From: JAUVDZ01 sp042568205
GTDB lineage: Bacteria; Patescibacteriota; Gracilibacteria; UBA1369; PNNO01
Assembly (NCBI GenBank): GCA_042568205.1
Contig: JBHPJE010000011.1
Location: forward strand, 1 to 32,619
DNA length: 32,619 bases
Direction: 5' to 3'
Positions 29,660 to 32,619 of the stretch are shown here, in pieces (within the stretch, counting starts at the first letter, position 1; every line of letters begins with the position of its first letter). The notes under the pieces were generated by a model, which was not told the DNA's origin, made no database searches, and saw only the letters and a list, made by a program, of their open reading frames with translations. A program made the position numbers and the translations under genes.

Positions 29660-29688
29660 GGGGTACACCATCAGCGTGTACCCCTTTT
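29660..29688 (+). terminator. Rho-independent terminator of cassette 2
   Basis: GGGGTACAC (29660-29668) and GTGTACCCC (29676-29684) form a perfect 9-bp stem with a 7-nt loop, followed by TTTT. Confidence 0.85.
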
Positions 29689-29721
29689 CCTTATATCCAA
29701 AATGTGCTTAAATAGGGGTCC

Positions 29722-31302
29722 ATGAAAAAAATACTACTCACAATATTGGCTCTCGCACTTCTTGCACCAACAACTCTCGCAAAAGAGTACAATGTTTCTG
29801 CGTGGCTGCCTTCGTGGGAAGAGGAAGAGGCATTTCAATCATTTAAAGACAATGTTGAGACGATTAATGTGATCTCGCCTTTTTGGTATCATTTAAATGA
29901 CGATGGAACGCTTGCGCCTCCTAAAAATGGTGAGGATCGCACTTTAATTAAATTTGCAAAAGATAATAATGTTCCGATAATTCCAACGATTTCCAATTCA
30001 TTTAATGGAGATCGTGTGTCGGGAATTATTAATGATCCGGAAATTAAAAAACAGAGCATTCAGAATATTGTAGATCTCACACGAGAGTGGGATTATGATG
30101 GAATAGACATTGATTATGAAGGGCTTCATAGTGAGGATAAGGACGCTTTTACTTCTTTTATAAAGGACCTACGGGAGGAGCTAAATCATTATGATAAAAA
30201 ATTAACAATTGCGATTCAGGCAAAATCGTATCCGGCTCTTTTGAAATATGGAGATCGCGGACAGGATTGGAAAGCGCTGTCGCAATATGTGGATGAGTTC
30301 AGGATAATGACTTACGATTATGGTTGGAGTGGCAGTGTGCCGCGTCCTGTCGCACCTTATTATTGGGTGGAGGAAGTTGTTCAGTATGCGGTTGATCATG
30401 TGCCGAAAGAGAAAATTTTTGTTGGGGTGCCGTTTTATGGATATGGGTGGAGCGAGGGAAATTTTAGCAGTTATACTTATTCGACAATCGAGTTGATTTT
30501 AGAAAAATATGGTGTTGATTTTCAGTATGATCCGGAGACAAAAACTAATCGACTCTTTTATATAAGTGAATTTGATCAGCGTGATCCAAAGGTTCCTTAT
30601 GAAGTTTGGTTTGAGAATCATGTGAGTCTTAAGCCAAAACTTGAGCTTGTCGAAAAATATGATTTAGGTGGGATTGCGATTTGGAGACTTGGAAATGAGG
30701 ATGAGCAAAACTGGAGAGTGATTGAGGAGATTTTGAAAGATGCGCCTTTGGGTCCGAAGTTATATTTTAAGGATGTGAATATTAATACTATTTTTAATGA
30801 AGCAGTGACTTTGCTTGCTGAGCTTGGGATTGTTAAAGGGCAAGGATCGACTTTGGAGTTTAAACCAGACGACGGAGTTAATCGGGCAGAAATCCTGAAA
30901 ATGGCTTTAAATAGCTTTGCAAGAGATACTTCAGCATATTATTTTGACGAGCTTCGGGGCGATGATTTTACGAATCCTTTTAAAGACACTGGTGAGAATG
31001 AGTGGTATTTTCCATATGTTTTAAGTGGAGTTGCGTTTGATTTTGTTCAGGGATATCCGGATGGAACTTTTAAACCTGATCAAAAAATCAATCGTGTTGA
31101 AGCCTTGAAATTGGCTTTGGAGAGCGCAGGCATTGTTCTGAATCGCGTTAAAGTTGGTGAGCAATGGTATGCTCCTTATATGAATTGGGCTGTGAAGAAT
31201 GGGCTCTATTCAGTTGTGGATTTTGTGGCAGAAGAAGAGATTTCACGAGGCGAAGCTGCAAATATTATTGCAAAAGTTGTAGAGGTGGTTGAGGAGTCAT
31301 AA
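29722..31302 (+). CDS. Secreted GH18 glycosidase with three SLH repeats
   Basis: A 526-residue exported enzyme. The signal peptide is about 1-20 (LLAPTTLA before KEYNV). The GH18 barrel (about 22-340) shows the catalytic motif DGIDIDYE with acid/base Glu133, plus FRIMTYDYGWSG, VGVPFYGYGW and GIAIWRLGNED, as in YaaH/CFLE-type cortical-fragment or cell-wall glucosaminidases. Three SLH repeats follow: about 345-395, 415-465 (GYPDGTFKPDQKINRVEA) and 470-525. The SLH part should hold it in the cell envelope, where it would cut N-acetylglucosamine-containing glycans, either in its own wall or in host or environmental chitin. The start is supported by the signal peptide and by AGGGG 6 bases before the ATG. 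A terminator follows the gene. Confidence 0.9.
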   Translation: MKKILLTILALALLAPTTLAKEYNVSAWLPSWEEEEAFQSFKDNVETINVISPFWYHLNDDGTLAPPKNGEDRTLIKFAKDNNVPIIPTISNSFNGDRVSGIINDPEIKKQSIQNIVDLTREWDYDGIDIDYEGLHSEDKDAFTSFIKDLREELNHYDKKLTIAIQAKSYPALLKYGDRGQDWKALSQYVDEFRIMTYDYGWSGSVPRPVAPYYWVEEVVQYAVDHVPKEKIFVGVPFYGYGWSEGNFSSYTYSTIELILEKYGVDFQYDPETKTNRLFYISEFDQRDPKVPYEVWFENHVSLKPKLELVEKYDLGGIAIWRLGNEDEQNWRVIEEILKDAPLGPKLYFKDVNINTIFNEAVTLLAELGIVKGQGSTLEFKPDDGVNRAEILKMALNSFARDTSAYYFDELRGDDFTNPFKDTGENEWYFPYVLSGVAFDFVQGYPDGTFKPDQKINRVEALKLALESAGIVLNRVKVGEQWYAPYMNWAVKNGLYSVVDFVAEEEISRGEAANIIAKVVEVVEES

Positions 31303-31314
31303 GAATTGTGGTTT

Positions 31315-31338
31315 GGGCCTTGTGAAAAAGGCCTTTTT
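31315..31338 (+). terminator. Terminator of the GH18/SLH gene
   Basis: GGCCTT (31316-31321) pairs with AAGGCC (31328-31333) around a 6-nt loop, followed by TTTTT. The -35 box of the next promoter lies inside the hairpin. Confidence 0.7.
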
Positions 31339-31348
31339 GAGGTATAAT
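31320..31348 (+). promoter_or_regulatory. Promoter of the last, partial gene
   Basis: TTGTGA (31320-31325), a 17-base spacer and a perfect TATAAT (31343-31348). The start point near 31355 gives a leader of about 25 nt, purely A/T with no SD. Confidence 0.65.
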
Positions 31349-31379
31349 AATAAGAGAAAATAAAAATAAAATAAAAATT

Positions 31380-32619
31380 ATGGGGATTTTTGATTCTTAC
31401 AGAAAATTACGGGAAGACGCTTTAAAAGAGGCTCAAAGAAGAGAGGCTGCTAAACAAAAACCAGGAGTTGATCCTAAGCTTACTGCTACTCAGAAAAAGA
31501 GTGCTGATCATCTTAAAAAGAAGGGTGCTTTGGCGAAAGGAATGAAGGGGGATAAGGAGAAGTTATATGAATATTGGAAAAATAATAATCCAAAGGGAAA
31601 AGAAAAGTATGAAAAAGTAGATGTGAAATTTCTTGCCTTACGTGAAATACATGATGGTAAAACCAAAAAGGAAGCTTATTTAATGCTTGCATTAATTCAA
31701 AAGTATTGGAGTGAAGATAAGGCTAGAGAAATTTATACTTCATGTTGGAGTGGAAGTGAATTTTCATTATCAAAATTAATTGCACTTTTTAAAACAAAAG
31801 AAGCAAAAGAAAAATTAGGCTTTTATTATGGGACAAGAACAATTACTTGGTATACAAAACCTGATTGGGGATATTATTTAAATAAAGATAAAAAAAGATG
31901 GGAAAAAACTGCTTTTGTAACAAGAGAAATATTTTCAAAGAATACAACTACAGTTACATTAACAGGATGGTGGACTTGGGATGAAGGAGATCCCAATAAT
32001 AATAGAGTTGAAGGTGGAAAAGATTTTTATAAAGATGCAATAAAAAAAATTAAAGGCGATGAATGGGCAGGTTACACATTAGTAAAAGCTTTAAAAAATA
32101 TTAAAACCGAATTAAGTGTACCAAAAGGAAGAAACGGATATAACGATAGCGGACTATCACCTGCGCAAGAAAAAGAATTAGTTAAGTTTTTAAAAGATGA
32201 AGAGAAAAATGTAAGAGAGGTTTCTCCATCGGATGCTAAGAAAGAAGCTTTAAAATATTTGAAACAATATCCTAAAAGATGGGTGAGTTTAGATAAAAAA
32301 CTTACCAATAGTCTTTCTTATGCATATGGAATAGGTGCTGGAATGTACAAATATAGATATGAGCCTGATAAAAATAAAATTTTCTTTTTAAGAATTGATG
32401 GCGCACCAATTAAAAAAGATTGGGGAATGGGAGGATACATTGAAATTAAAAATGGAGAATTAGGTGCTAGAAATGCCATGGATGAAGCAAAGTTTAAACC
32501 ATTTATTAAAAAAGAATTATTAGATCACATGACAGTTGAAAGTGTTAGAAAAGAACTTAAAATTGAACAAGCTAGCACTGACAAAGCTCCTTCTAAAGAA
32601 GCTTTACTTGCTCCATCAA
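31380..32619 (+). CDS. Unknown protein, cut by the window end
   Basis: An open frame of at least 413 codons from the ATG at 31380 to the end of the window with no stop. It has no signal peptide. The N-terminus is a charged helix (SYRKLREDALKEAQRREAAK), followed by a Lys-rich region and a mixed part with many aromatic residues (YYGTRTITWYTKPDWGYYL; TLTGWWTWDEGD; KIFFLRIDGAPIKKDWGMGG). The last region has alternating strands and may be a separate domain. I recognise no family. A perfect TATAAT and a preceding terminator show that it begins a new transcription unit. Codon use is like the AT-rich neighbours. Confidence 0.75.
   Translation, partial: MGIFDSYRKLREDALKEAQRREAAKQKPGVDPKLTATQKKSADHLKKKGALAKGMKGDKEKLYEYWKNNNPKGKEKYEKVDVKFLALREIHDGKTKKEAYLMLALIQKYWSEDKAREIYTSCWSGSEFSLSKLIALFKTKEAKEKLGFYYGTRTITWYTKPDWGYYLNKDKKRWEKTAFVTREIFSKNTTTVTLTGWWTWDEGDPNNNRVEGGKDFYKDAIKKIKGDEWAGYTLVKALKNIKTELSVPKGRNGYNDSGLSPAQEKELVKFLKDEEKNVREVSPSDAKKEALKYLKQYPKRWVSLDKKLTNSLSYAYGIGAGMYKYRYEPDKNKIFFLRIDGAPIKKDWGMGGYIEIKNGELGARNAMDEAKFKPFIKKELLDHMTVESVRKELKIEQASTDKAPSKEALLAPS

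Noticed and set aside
1..32619. tRNA or rRNA genes
   Set aside because: Scanning by eye found no T-loop/anticodon arrangement or conserved rRNA segment. A tRNAscan or Infernal run would be decisive.

Overview
This is an AT-rich bacterial window, roughly one third G+C by eye, with two sharply GC-richer islands. The standard genetic code fits. The mix of genes points to a Candidatus Patescibacteria/CPR-type bacterium, most like Peregrinibacteria: three S-layer-homology (SLH) proteins, a TrmB-type regulator, ECF sigma factors coupled to membrane proteins, REP-associated (Y1) transposases, a large vWA/MoxR pair and many secreted proteins without known domains. That assignment is inference, because no marker gene such as rRNA is present. 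Several genes have near-consensus promoters (TTGACA-17-TATAAT type) that leave leaders of only about 13-27 nt, often with no Shine-Dalgarno (SD) sequence.

Layout. 1-3.3 kb: an SLH+CAP surface protein, then a convergent SLH-protein/permease operon. 3.3-5.1 kb: a tandem pair of small membrane/coiled-coil paralogues and a TrmB-like regulator with palindromes around its promoter. 5.1-6.0 kb: GC-rich cassette 1, a lipoprotein with its own promoter, a structured leader of about 134 nt, a very strong SD and a terminator. 6.1-8.5 kb: a large unknown protein and a secreted repeat protein. 8.6-9.2 kb: transposase 1 flanked by 18-bp-period hairpin repeats. 9.2-15.2 kb: a fused HExxH-metallopeptidase/vWA protein followed by a 1178-residue coiled-coil/MoxR-type ATPase. 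15.2-16.5 kb: an ECF sigma factor and its overlapping membrane partner. 16.6-18.4 kb: a secreted protein with an RGHS...GGC motif and an Arg-rich tail, then a small lipoprotein. 18.4-24.9 kb: an operon of ECF sigma factor, alpha-2-macroglobulin (A2M) and lipoprotein. 24.9-25.6 kb: transposase 2 with its own repeat set. 25.6-29.2 kb: an M16 peptidase divergent from a penicillin-binding protein. 29.2-29.7 kb: GC-rich cassette 2. 29.7-32.6 kb: a GH18/SLH glycosidase and an unknown gene cut by the window end.

The most striking system is the A2M gene. A complete intein-like Hint domain of about 129 residues sits inside the Gly-rich loop that corresponds to the protease bait region. The thioester cysteine is missing. 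The protein has a cytoplasmic N-terminus and one membrane anchor, and its gene lies 2 nt downstream of an ECF sigma gene. This suggests a membrane-bound protease trap or sensor whose bait cleaves itself or is released, possibly signalling to the sigma factor. That reading is hypothesis; the domain order and the residues are visible in the sequence.

A second candidate system is the leader of GC-rich cassette 1. One segment there is perfectly complementary both to the SD and to an upstream strand, as in a translational RNA switch. No tRNA, rRNA or CRISPR array was seen, and no gene-free stretch exceeds 300 bases.
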